DNA of 64,000 nucleotides, taken from positions 2,914,001-2,978,000 of the forward strand of contig JAHCAY010000001.1 in NCBI GenBank assembly GCA_019634575.1, given 5' to 3'. Shown one piece after another: positions 32,550 to 40,018 of this stretch (the first letter of the stretch is position 1; the number at the start of each line of letters is the position of its first letter). Both the position numbers and the translations under genes were made by a program. The notes beneath the pieces were generated by a model. The model saw only the letters and a program-made list of their open reading frames with translations. It was not told where the DNA came from and searched no databases. This DNA is from Candidatus Didemnitutus sp. GTDB lineage: Bacteria; Verrucomicrobiota; Verrucomicrobiia; Opitutales; Opitutaceae.

Positions 32550-33010
32550 TGCGCGTGCGGCACATCTTCATTTCGCCCGGGCACAATTTCTTCGGGCGCT
32601 ACAGCGGACCGGCCGGCACGCACCCGACGCACGATGTCGCGGAGGTCGAGTGCGTCGCGGGCTACGGGTTGCGCGGTGACCGGTTCTTCGGCTATCGGCC
32701 CGACTACAAGGGGCAGGTGACGTTTTTCGCGATGGAAGTGTGCGAGGCGTTGCGGCGGGAATTCAAGCTGCCGGGGCTGTCGCCGGAGGTTTTCCGGCGC
32801 AACGTGATTTCGGAGGGCGTGGATTTGAACACGCTCATCGGCACGCGTTTTACGCTGCAAGGGATCGAGCTCGAGGCCGTGGAGGAGTGCCGGCCGTGCC
32901 ATTGGATGGACAAGGCGGTGGCGCCGGGCGCGGAGGATTGGATGAAGGGGCGCGGCGGCCTGCGCTGCCGCTTGCTCACGAGCGGCTGGCTGCGGCGCGA
33001 CGCGCCGTGA
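32546..33010 (+). CDS. MOSC-domain protein
   Basis: 154 residues starting at ATGATG that overlaps the upstream stop. MOSC features include GYGLRGDRFFGYRPDYKGQV, the VFRRNVISEGVDLNTLIG motif (RRNxxxxGxxL), and the EECRPCHWMDKAVAPG cysteine region that corresponds to the MOSC catalytic cysteine. The MOSC fold carries sulfur or molybdenum cofactors in MOCS3/mARC/YiiM. This short single-domain form is probably a sulfur-carrier or detoxification enzyme. It is convergent, 6 bases from the GH5 gene. Confidence 0.85.
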   Translation: MMRVRHIFISPGHNFFGRYSGPAGTHPTHDVAEVECVAGYGLRGDRFFGYRPDYKGQVTFFAMEVCEALRREFKLPGLSPEVFRRNVISEGVDLNTLIGTRFTLQGIELEAVEECRPCHWMDKAVAPGAEDWMKGRGGLRCRLLTSGWLRRDAP

Positions 33011-33016
33011 GTCGCG

Positions 33017-34231
33017 TCAGGGGCCGGCGGGCGGCACCTGCAGGCCGAGTGCCGTCAGATAGCCGGCATTCGCGACGCAGTGCGCGAACTCGATCTGGCG
33101 CAGCAGGTCGGTGAAGCAGGCTTCGATCTCGGCGGGCGTCGGCCGGCGCGACTGATCGGCCTCGACGTCGGTCGTGCCGCGGTTGCGGGCGGCGAAGGCC
33201 TGCACTTTTTCCCAGTGCACCGGCGGGGCGAAGCGCACGAAGCCGACCGCGCTGCCCATCTTCTTGTAGGGCCAGAACGTCCAGCCGATGTCGTGCTGGT
33301 CGAGGAGGGTGCGGAACTGGGCGATCCACGCGTCCTTGTTCTCGCCCGATTCGCCGAGCCAGAGCGGGACGTTGTGCTGAGTGCGGAAATCGAGGTAGGG
33401 TTGGATCGAGGACTGTTTGGCCGGCTGCCAGTATTTGTGGAACGTGTAGGCGAGGTTCGGCGCGGGCGGGGCGCCGAGGACGCTGAAGTCCGAGCCCCAG
33501 TGCGAGCCGGTGAAGAAGACGATGTGATGCGGATCGACGGCGCGGACCTCCGCGAGCGCGCGCCGGAGGAGCGGGTCGAGTTTGGGCTGGAGGTGCTCCC
33601 AGCCCTTGAAGTGGGGCAGCGGCTCGTTGAGCAGGTCGTAGCCGAGGATGACGGGTTCGTCGCGGTAGTGGTGCGCGATGCGCCGCCAGACCTGCAGGAA
33701 CTGCTCCTGCGCGGAGGGGCTCTCGAAGAGCCAGGGATAGCCGAGGCTGTCGTCGATGTTGGTGCCGGTCTGGCCGCCGGGGGCGCAGTGCAGGCCGAGG
33801 ATCAGGGACAAGCCGGCGTCGCGGCACCAGCCGGCGAGGCGGTCGAGCAGCGCGAAGCCCTCGCCGTCGTCCGTGGTGAAGAACTTGTAGTGCAGCGGCA
33901 CGCGCAGGGTGTTGAGGCCGGTGGCGGCGAGAAAACGGATGTCGGCCTCGGTGATGTAGCGGGCGCGGTAGTCGCGCCAGAAAGCCGCGGAGCGGTCGGG
34001 GCCGAGCAGGAGAGCGACGATCGTCTCGATCTCGCGCGGCGAGGCGGTGACGCCGTCCTCCAGTTGCCACATGTAGCCCTCGGGCACGAGCCAGTTGCCG
34101 AGGTTGGTGCCCTTGATGTGCAGCGTGCTGCCGTCGGGACGGACGAAGCGACTGCCTTCGACGCGGACGAACTGGGCCAGGGCCAGCGAGGGCAGGGAGA
34201 GAACAAGGGCGAGCAGGACGAGGCGACGCAT
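33017..34231 (-). CDS. Secreted glycoside hydrolase family 5
   Basis: 404 residues from ATG 34231 with a signal peptide (MRRLVLLALVLSLPSLALAQ). The GH5 barrel includes HIKGTNLGNWLVPEGYMW, the acid/base motif GYDLLNEPLPH and the nucleophile motif VPLWLGESGEN, giving both catalytic glutamates. Substrate-loop aromatic residues (TFHKYWQP, FWPYKKM) are present. Specificity (beta-1,3/1,4-glucan or mannan) cannot be fixed. It lies 81 bases after the second ATP-grasp-like gene and may be read with the ligase operon. A related GH5 lies at 42193. Confidence 0.9.
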   Translation of the reverse strand: MRRLVLLALVLSLPSLALAQFVRVEGSRFVRPDGSTLHIKGTNLGNWLVPEGYMWQLEDGVTASPREIETIVALLLGPDRSAAFWRDYRARYITEADIRFLAATGLNTLRVPLHYKFFTTDDGEGFALLDRLAGWCRDAGLSLILGLHCAPGGQTGTNIDDSLGYPWLFESPSAQEQFLQVWRRIAHHYRDEPVILGYDLLNEPLPHFKGWEHLQPKLDPLLRRALAEVRAVDPHHIVFFTGSHWGSDFSVLGAPPAPNLAYTFHKYWQPAKQSSIQPYLDFRTQHNVPLWLGESGENKDAWIAQFRTLLDQHDIGWTFWPYKKMGSAVGFVRFAPPVHWEKVQAFAARNRGTTDVEADQSRRPTPAEIEACFTDLLRQIEFAHCVANAGYLTALGLQVPPAGP

Positions 34232-34312
34232 GCGAAAAGACACCTTAGCAGTTCGCGCGCGGCGCGGCTACCGGAAGTCGATGCGCGCCGTGAAATTCCC
34301 GGCGAAGCCGGC

Positions 34313-35512
34313 TCAGAGCGGGGCGTGGAAGCCGGCGCTGGCGCCGACCCAGGTTTTGCCCTTGTTGAAGTCGACGCCGTGCATCGCGCCTTTCGTGAGG
34401 CGGACGAGTTGGTTGAGGAGCGTCGGCATCGCGCTGCCGTCGCCGGCTAGGATGAGGCGCACCTCGGCTTTCGCGGGGCCGTCGGGCGTGGCGAGGATTG
34501 GCGCGTAGGCGACTTTGCGCTGGAGGAGCCACTCGGCGGGATTCGGGAGCGCGGCGATTTTTTCGCGGGTGGGCGCGATGTCCACGCCGAGGCCGGCGAA
34601 GGAGTAGAGCGGCTTGAGGACGTAGTTCTCGAGGTCGGCGGGGATGTCGGCACCGAGTTCGCTGACGAAACGACAGTCGGGGACGTAGCGGCTTTTCAGG
34701 AAGGGCAGCGTGTGCTTACTGATGCGGAAATACCAGTTCGGGTGGCTGACCCACTGCACGTCGAGGCGGTCGTCGCGGAGGTTGAAGCCGGGCTTGAAGT
34801 CGGGTTTGCGCAGGAGCTCGTCGAAAATAACGCGGTTGTAGATGCGCTGGATCGGCACCTCGCGTCCGCCGGAGAAATACACGAGCTGGCGGCCGCGCTG
34901 GCGCACCTTGGAGAGGCACATCGGGCGGACGTTGAGGAAGCTGTGCGTGCAGGCGAAATCGATGCGCGTCTTCTGTTTCTCGGGTTCGATCTCGAGGAGG
35001 ACGACGTTTTCCGGGAGGCAGTCGCCGACGACTGCGGAGCGGAGAGCGTCGAGGTAGCGGTCGTCGTCGTGGCTGCCGAAGTAGGGCGTGAAGTCGGATG
35101 GGATCTCCGGGAAATGCGCGCGGTAGGCGCAGGTGAGGAGCGTTTGCCAGCAGGCGACGGTGGGGAAGCCTTGCAGCTCGATCAGCTGTGGAAGCACGCG
35201 GCCGTCGGCGTCGGAGCAGAGCGCGAAGTCGATGCAGAGAAAGTGGGGAAACTCGGTCTCGTGCGGGACGGCGAGGTTGGCCGGGATGGCATTGGCGGCG
35301 TGGCGACGGAACTCGGGCATGGCGAGCTGGCGCGTGATGTCGGCCGCGGCGTCGACGAGCGCGCGGGTGGTGGCCTCGTCGAGGAAGAGCGGGGATTCGG
35401 CGACGCGGAAATCCACCGGCCAATACATCGAGCGGTTCAGCTCGCGCGAGAAGGCGGCGTAGCGGGCGTCGGTGAACGCGGCGTTGTAGCGCTGGCGGAG
35501 GGCGGGGATCAT
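34313..35512 (-). CDS. Uncharacterised ATP-grasp-like protein
   Basis: 399 residues without signal or membrane segments. The C-terminal half looks like an ATP-grasp: LENYVLKPLYSFAGLGVDI (probable nucleotide-binding Lys and glycine loop), EWLLQRKVAYAPIL, then KAEVRLILAGDG and HGVDFNKGKTWVGA where metal ligands would be expected. The N-terminal half (RELNRSMYWPVDFRVAESPL, HETEFPHFLCIDFALCSDAD) is unique in my memory. It is downstream of an M29-type peptidase, a GCS2 ligase and a canonical ATP-grasp ligase, so a role in amide or peptide bond formation is likely. The assignment is moderate. Confidence 0.6.
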   Translation of the reverse strand: MIPALRQRYNAAFTDARYAAFSRELNRSMYWPVDFRVAESPLFLDEATTRALVDAAADITRQLAMPEFRRHAANAIPANLAVPHETEFPHFLCIDFALCSDADGRVLPQLIELQGFPTVACWQTLLTCAYRAHFPEIPSDFTPYFGSHDDDRYLDALRSAVVGDCLPENVVLLEIEPEKQKTRIDFACTHSFLNVRPMCLSKVRQRGRQLVYFSGGREVPIQRIYNRVIFDELLRKPDFKPGFNLRDDRLDVQWVSHPNWYFRISKHTLPFLKSRYVPDCRFVSELGADIPADLENYVLKPLYSFAGLGVDIAPTREKIAALPNPAEWLLQRKVAYAPILATPDGPAKAEVRLILAGDGSAMPTLLNQLVRLTKGAMHGVDFNKGKTWVGASAGFHAPL

Positions 35513-35534
35513 TGCCGCGACAGGACTCCTTGTT

Positions 35535-35613
35535 GGGACACAGAGAGCACAGAGGTCCGATCCGAGAGCACGGAGGCTCTCTTCTGACTCTGTGGGTCTC
35601 TGTGTGCTCTGTG
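35535..35613. repeat. Inverted CACAGAG array element
   Basis: Left units GGACACAGAGAG and CACAGAGG (35535-35555) are mirrored by CTCTGTG, CTCTGTG and CTCTGTG units at 35588-35613. It has the same architecture as the elements at 28525 and 50591 but with a CACAGAG core. It fills the gap between the M29-type peptidase and ATP-grasp-like genes. Confidence 0.7.
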
Positions 35614-35629
35614 ACTCAATTCCGGAAGA

Positions 35630-36649
35630 TCAGATCAGGAACTTCCCCTTCGCCATCACCTGCTCGTCATCGAGCCAGATGTCGAAGTTTCTCCCGACGC
35701 AGTCGATGTGGGTTGTGCTCTTCCAGGGTTGGCCGGTGTGTTCGCTATACGGGTGGCCGAAGGCGATGTGGATGCCGGGGAGCTTCTCGTCCTGCAAAAT
35801 GTGACCGATGATGTGCGTGCAGGCGAGGTTAGTGCCGATGGCGAATTCGCCGACGCGGTTCGAGTTTTCGTCGGTGTGGCAATAGGCGTCGAACTCGCGG
35901 AGCAACTCCTGGTTCTCGCAGGCGAGGCTGGCGATGCGGTTGTCCTTGATGTCGATCGTCAGCGGCGTGGCGGCGATGTCGCCGTATTTCTGGCAGAGGT
36001 AATCGCCCACGACGCCGTCGACGACAAAGCGGCCGTTGGAGTTGAAGGGCGAGGTGAAGATTTCGCCGCCGGGGAGGTTGCCCCATTTTTCGGGCGAGAT
36101 GAGGCCGGAGGTTTTGACCCACTTCAGCGATTGGGAAAGTTCGGCGACGTAGTCGGTGCCGGCGGCGGTGCGGCAGGTGACGCGCGAGGCGCGGCGGCAT
36201 TTCTCGATGAGTTTTTGCGAGAGGGCGTCGATGGCGAGGAAGTCGGCGCGCATGCCTTCGAGCATGATCTGGCGGTTGATGTTCACCATGTGCCCGTGGC
36301 GGATTTTGCGCGGGTTGATGACGTCCATCATCTGCATGCGCGTGCGGAGCTCGCCGGTCTGCGTGATGCAGGCGTAGATGGAGACCTGCGATTGCGCGAG
36401 GTGCGCGAGGATCTCGGCGGGCATGTCACGGTGCGGGCGCGGGGCGTATTCCTCGAGGATGAAGACGTCGTAGGCGGCGCCAGTTTTCTCCACCTCGGCG
36501 ACGAGCGCGGCGGCGATCTCGGCGCAGGCGTTGTCGGCGATGATGGTCATGCGTTCGTGCTTTTTCAGCGCGAGGCAGACGTGGATCGCGTTGCGAGCGC
36601 CGGGCGTGAGCTCCGGGTCGAAGGTGGTCGGGAGCGTGGCGGCGTGCAT
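35630..36649 (-). CDS. M29-family (AmpS/aminopeptidase T-like) metallopeptidase
   Basis: 339 residues from ATG 36649. M29-type motifs include VGEFAIGTNLACTHIIGHIL and GIHIAFGHPYSEHTGQPWKS followed by THIDCVGRNFDIWLDD, holding the Glu/His/Asp metal ligands. The N-terminal domain (RMTIIADNACAEIAAALVAE) matches the family's Rossmann-like part. It would cleave N-terminal residues from short peptides with divalent metal. Its place between the GCS2 ligase and the ATP-grasp-like gene suggests it trims or recycles the product of those ligases. The upstream extension of the frame is repeat-derived and rejected. Confidence 0.87.
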   Translation of the reverse strand: MHAATLPTTFDPELTPGARNAIHVCLALKKHERMTIIADNACAEIAAALVAEVEKTGAAYDVFILEEYAPRPHRDMPAEILAHLAQSQVSIYACITQTGELRTRMQMMDVINPRKIRHGHMVNINRQIMLEGMRADFLAIDALSQKLIEKCRRASRVTCRTAAGTDYVAELSQSLKWVKTSGLISPEKWGNLPGGEIFTSPFNSNGRFVVDGVVGDYLCQKYGDIAATPLTIDIKDNRIASLACENQELLREFDAYCHTDENSNRVGEFAIGTNLACTHIIGHILQDEKLPGIHIAFGHPYSEHTGQPWKSTTHIDCVGRNFDIWLDDEQVMAKGKFLI

Positions 36650-36653
36650 GGCG

Positions 36654-36688
36654 GAGCGGGGAGCAGGGAGCGGGGAGCGAGGAGCCGG
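36654..36688. repeat. Seven-base-period array GAGCNGG
   Basis: Five consecutive heptamers GAGCGGG, GAGCAGG, GAGCGGG, GAGCGAG, GAGCCGG lie 4 bases upstream of the M29-type peptidase ATG (minus strand). Confidence 0.7.
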
Positions 36689-36745
36689 AGACTGCGGCGT
36701 GCGGGAGGGAGCGTCAGAATACAAGGTGCGGGAGGTGTTAGTCGG

Positions 36746-36854
36746 AATCTTTCCTCTTTCTCTTTATCTTTCTCTTCAATCTGCCGGGCGGTGCGCGGCA
36801 GCGAAGAAGACGACGGAGGGAGAAAGATTAAGAGAAAGAGGAAAGAGAAAGATT
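36746..36854. repeat. Polypurine/polypyrimidine palindrome, copy B
   Basis: Left arm AATCTTTCCTCTTTCTCTTT from 36746 and a purine right arm (36819-36854) that matches the right arm of copy A over about 32 bases. The loop (about 36777-36818) is GC-rich. The right end is 2 bases from the stop codon of the GCS2 gene, so transcripts of that gene would end in or run through this hairpin. Confidence 0.8.
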
Positions 36855-36856
36855 AC

Positions 36857-37975
36857 TTAGAGCGGGAGGCCGTGGTGGGTTTCGGAGATGATGTAATCGA
36901 CCACGGCCTTCAGGTCTTTGGTTTTTTCCCAGACGTCGAGCTGGCGGTCGGCGCCGGTGCCTTGGGTGAGAATGGTTTGGACGTAGTTGATTTCGTCGCG
37001 CGAGCCGAGTTCGTCCACGACGTCGTCGATGAACTCGAGCAGCTCGGCGATGAGGGAGCGGGTCTCGACCTCCTCCTGTTTGCCGAAGTCGATCATCTTG
37101 CCCTTGATGCCGTAGCGGGCGGCGCGCCAGCGGTTTTCGTTGATCAGGCGGGCGCGGTAGGTGCGGAAGCCCATGTTTTGCCGGTGCAGTTTGTAGAGCT
37201 TGGCGATGACGGCCTGCATGATGGCGGCGAGGCAGATGGTCTCGTCGACGCGCATCGGGATGTCGCATATGCGGAACTCGAGCGTGCCGAAGAGCGGATG
37301 CAGGCGGATGTCCCACCAGATTTTTTTGGCGTTATCGATGCAGCCGGTCTTCACGAGCAAGTTCACGTAGTCGTCGAACTCGTTGACGGATTCGAAGAGG
37401 TCGGGAATGCCGGTGCGCGGGAAGCGTTGGAAAATCTGCAGGCGATACGACGCGTAACCGGTGTTGCGGCCGACCCAGAAGGGCGAGTTGGTCGAGAGCG
37501 CGAAGATGTGCGGCAGGAAGTAGCGTGCGGTGTTCTGGAGCTGGATGGCGGTCTCGCGGTCGGGCATGCCGAGGTGGACGTGCAGGCCGAAGATGAGGTT
37601 GGCGCGGGCGACCTGCTGGAGGTCGTTGATCACGCCCTGATAGCGCTCGCCGGGGGAAATCTTCTGGTCGATCCAGTGCGAGAACGGGTGCGTGCCGGCG
37701 GCGGCGATGCGGAGGTTGGTCTTCATCGCGAGCCGGGCGAGGTCGGTGCGCAGGCCGGTGACGGAGCGGCGCGCGTCGGCGACGTTGGTGCAGATGTCGG
37801 TGCCGACCTCGACGACCGATTGGTGCATCTCGGGTTTCACGCGCTCCTTCAGGATCATCTTGCCGCCTTCGATGATCTCCTCGATGTGCGACTTCAGCTC
37901 GCGCGACACCGGGTCGACGATCTGAAACTCTTCTTCGATGCCGAGGGTGAACTGGTGTTTTTTGCGCGTGGCCAT
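36857..37975 (-). CDS. GCS2-family carboxylate-amine ligase (YbdK-like)
   Basis: 372 residues with the glutamate-cysteine ligase type 2 signature: FTLGIEEEFQIVDPVSRELK (about 9-28), AAGTHPFSHW, ARANLIFGLHVHLGMPDRE (about 123-141) and PLFGTLEFRICDIPMRVDE. The family (COG2170) forms gamma-glutamyl or related amide bonds with ATP; E. coli YbdK has weak glutamate-cysteine ligase activity, but the true substrates are unknown. It is second in a cluster between an ATP-grasp ligase and an M29-type peptidase, which argues for a peptide or amide metabolite pathway rather than glutathione synthesis. No gshB-like partner is evident. Confidence 0.9.
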   Translation of the reverse strand: MATRKKHQFTLGIEEEFQIVDPVSRELKSHIEEIIEGGKMILKERVKPEMHQSVVEVGTDICTNVADARRSVTGLRTDLARLAMKTNLRIAAAGTHPFSHWIDQKISPGERYQGVINDLQQVARANLIFGLHVHLGMPDRETAIQLQNTARYFLPHIFALSTNSPFWVGRNTGYASYRLQIFQRFPRTGIPDLFESVNEFDDYVNLLVKTGCIDNAKKIWWDIRLHPLFGTLEFRICDIPMRVDETICLAAIMQAVIAKLYKLHRQNMGFRTYRARLINENRWRAARYGIKGKMIDFGKQEEVETRSLIAELLEFIDDVVDELGSRDEINYVQTILTQGTGADRQLDVWEKTKDLKAVVDYIISETHHGLPL

Positions 37976-37994
37976 GGGGACGGAGGAGAAAGAA

Positions 37995-38022
37995 GTAGCG
38001 AGTAGTGAGCAGCGGGTAGGTG
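37995..38022. repeat. Seven-base-period array GTAGNGA
   Basis: Four heptamers GTAGCGA, GTAGTGA, GCAGCGG, GTAGGTG directly precede the REP pair at 38034, in the gap between the ATP-grasp and GCS2 genes. Confidence 0.55.
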
Positions 38023-38033
38023 GCGGAAGAAAC

Positions 38034-38083
38034 GGAGGGCCCGGCTACTGCCGGGCCGCGGCGCGGCAGTAGCCGCGCCCTCC
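38034..38083. repeat. Inverted pair of GGAG-type REP elements (BIME-like)
   Basis: GGAG followed by hairpin GGCCCGGC-TACT-GCCGGGCC (38034-38057), two bases, then the inverse hairpin ending GCCGCGCCCTCC (38060-38083). Each half has a leading GGAG and an 8-bp stem, as in REPs recognised by RAYT transposases. A second such pair is at 57493-57570. Confidence 0.8.
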
Positions 38084-38093
38084 AGATTGAGAG

Positions 38094-39074
38094 CTACGAT
38101 TTCTTGGCTGCAAAGGCCGTGCCGACGAATTTGCCCGCGGCGCTGGCTTGGACGTATTTGCCCCACGTGAGGTTGTCGGCGCCGTCTTTGTGGGCCTTGG
38201 CGCGGGCGACGAGCATCTTCGTGGCGGCGTCGACGACCCACTTGAAGTTTTCCTCGCCGACGGAATTGCGGTCGGCGTCGGGCGCGGGGTTGCAGAAGTC
38301 GATCGCGTAGGGGACGCCCTTGCTCACGCCGAATTCGACGGTGTTGAAGTCGTAGCCGAGCGCCTGGTTGAGCGTGAGGACGTCGCGCTTGATGCGTTCG
38401 AGGAGCGCGGGCGGCGCGGGCGGGCGGTCGACGACGTAGCGCAAGTGGTGCGGGTTGCGCGGCTCGTAGGGCATGATGCGGACGTCGGTGCCGCCGATGC
38501 AGTAGCAGCGGTAGTAGTCGTCGAAGATCACCTCGGACTGGAGCAGCATCACGAGCTGGCCGGTCTCGTTGTAGGCTTTGAAGAACTCCTCGCGGTTGTT
38601 GACCTTGTAGACGTTCTTCCAGCCGCCGCCGGCGTGCGGCTTGAAGTAGGCGGGGAAGCCGATGTAGCCGAAGATGCCGTCCCAATCGAGTGGGTAGGCG
38701 AGGTTGCTGAACGACTCCGCGCTGCAATCCGTCGGGTGATCCTTCGAGGGCAGGATGACGGTGTTGGGCACCGCGACACCGAGCTTCGTCGCAAGACAGT
38801 TGTTGAAGAACTTCTCGTCGGCCGACCACCAGAACGGGTTGTTCACGACGGCGGTGCCGTTGAGTGCGGCGTTCTTGAGATACGCGCGGTAGAACGGGAC
38901 GTCCTGCGAGATGCGATCGAGGATGACGGCGTAGGCGGTGGGTTCGCCTTGGGCGACTTGGTTGATGTTCACCGGCTCGGCGACGATGCCGGGCTCGTTG
39001 AGGGAGTTGATGCGCTCAATGAGCGCGAGCGGGAAAGTGCGTTCCTTGCCGTGGAGAATGCCGATTTTTTTCAT
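38094..39074 (-). CDS. ATP-grasp ligase (RimK/D-Ala-D-Ala ligase-like)
   Basis: 326 residues from ATG 39074 (MKKIGILHGKERTFPLALIE). The ATP-grasp fold is shown by IGFPAYFKPHAGGGWKNVYK (about 138-157, Lys145 plus glycine loop), LLQSEVIFDDYYRCYCIGG and the metal-ligand motif VEFGVSKGVPYAIDFCNPAP near 260-280. Such enzymes join a carboxylate to an amine through an acylphosphate. It is the second gene after a COG4947-type esterase and is followed by a GCS2 ligase. The substrate pair is unknown. The open frame further upstream is not used because the family begins at MKKIGIL. Confidence 0.87.
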   Translation of the reverse strand: MKKIGILHGKERTFPLALIERINSLNEPGIVAEPVNINQVAQGEPTAYAVILDRISQDVPFYRAYLKNAALNGTAVVNNPFWWSADEKFFNNCLATKLGVAVPNTVILPSKDHPTDCSAESFSNLAYPLDWDGIFGYIGFPAYFKPHAGGGWKNVYKVNNREEFFKAYNETGQLVMLLQSEVIFDDYYRCYCIGGTDVRIMPYEPRNPHHLRYVVDRPPAPPALLERIKRDVLTLNQALGYDFNTVEFGVSKGVPYAIDFCNPAPDADRNSVGEENFKWVVDAATKMLVARAKAHKDGADNLTWGKYVQASAAGKFVGTAFAAKKS

Positions 39075-39133
39075 GGGAAAACGGAGCAGGTGGGCGGATG
39101 GGATGGGGAAGGAAATCGAAGTCGGGCACCCGA

Positions 39134-39856
39134 TCAAATCGGGAGGAGGGAGAGGTAATACGGAAACATGTCGCGCCAGTAGTTCCAGTCGTGTCCACAC
39201 CATTTACGGTCGTCGAGGAAGTGCGGGATGCTTTTCGAGTGGAGGAGGTGCGAGAGGTGGAGGTTGCGGTCGCGGCAGACGTCGCTGTCGCCCGTGCCGA
39301 GGATGATGCCCATGCGGCGGATGTGATCGAGAAACCACGGATCGCCCAGCCCGGGCAGGTAGTCGACGGGGTTGTTGAAAAAGGCGTTGTCGTCGAAATG
39401 ACCGTCGAGGAACGACCGGATGTCGAACGCCCCGCTCAAGCTCACGCAATACGCCGCCACATCCGGGTGCCGCAGCGCGAAGTTCACCGCGTGGTAGCCG
39501 CCGAAACTCGCGCCGGCGACGGCCACCCGGCCCCAGCCGGTCTCGTGCTGGGCGCGGGGGACGATCTCGTGCAGGATGACGCGCTCGTAGGCCATGTGCG
39601 TCTTCACGCGGTCGGCCGGATGGATGTTCTTGTTATACCAGCTCTGCTCGTCGAGGCCGTCCGGGCAATAGATCTTCACCCGGCCGGAGTCGACCCACGA
39701 GGCGACGGAGCCGACCAAACCGAAATCCTTGTTCTGATAATAACGGCCGAGCGAAGTCGGGAACAGGATGATGGGCAGGCCGCCGTGGCCAAAGACGAGC
39801 ATCTCGAAATCGCGGCTCAGGTGGGGCGTATACCAACGGACGTATTGCTCGTGCAT
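39134..39856 (-). CDS. Alpha/beta-hydrolase esterase, COG4947-like
   Basis: 240 residues. The nucleophile elbow VAVAGASFGGYHAVNFALRH lies near 110-130, the acidic turn near GTGDSDVCRDRNLHLS, and the catalytic His in KWCGHDWNYWRDMFPYYL at the C-terminus. The N-terminus (VRWYTPHLSRDFEMLVFGHG) matches the family described as uncharacterised esterases that travel with GCS2 and ATP-grasp genes. It is the first gene of the minus-strand ligase cluster and is divergent from a second, D-type esterase at 40019. It may hydrolyse, transfer or cyclise the ligase product. Confidence 0.87.
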   Translation of the reverse strand: MHEQYVRWYTPHLSRDFEMLVFGHGGLPIILFPTSLGRYYQNKDFGLVGSVASWVDSGRVKIYCPDGLDEQSWYNKNIHPADRVKTHMAYERVILHEIVPRAQHETGWGRVAVAGASFGGYHAVNFALRHPDVAAYCVSLSGAFDIRSFLDGHFDDNAFFNNPVDYLPGLGDPWFLDHIRRMGIILGTGDSDVCRDRNLHLSHLLHSKSIPHFLDDRKWCGHDWNYWRDMFPYYLSLLPI

Positions 39857-40018
39857 GCGGAGGACGGCGGAGCAGGGGGTGTGCCCTTCACTCCTAGGAG
39901 ACGTTGGAGCGGGCGCAAGCCGTTGTCGGCCGCTCCGGGAGTTCCGGCCGCCGCCGCGCCGCCGGGAGCCCGGAGCTTGCGGTCGAGGCGGCGCGACGCG
40001 TAGGGTCCGCGCCGCCGC

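Noticed and set aside
35708..38005. 765-codon plus-strand frame spanning two genes
   Set aside because: Runs straight through the stops, starts and a repeat of three minus-strand features, which real genes would not.
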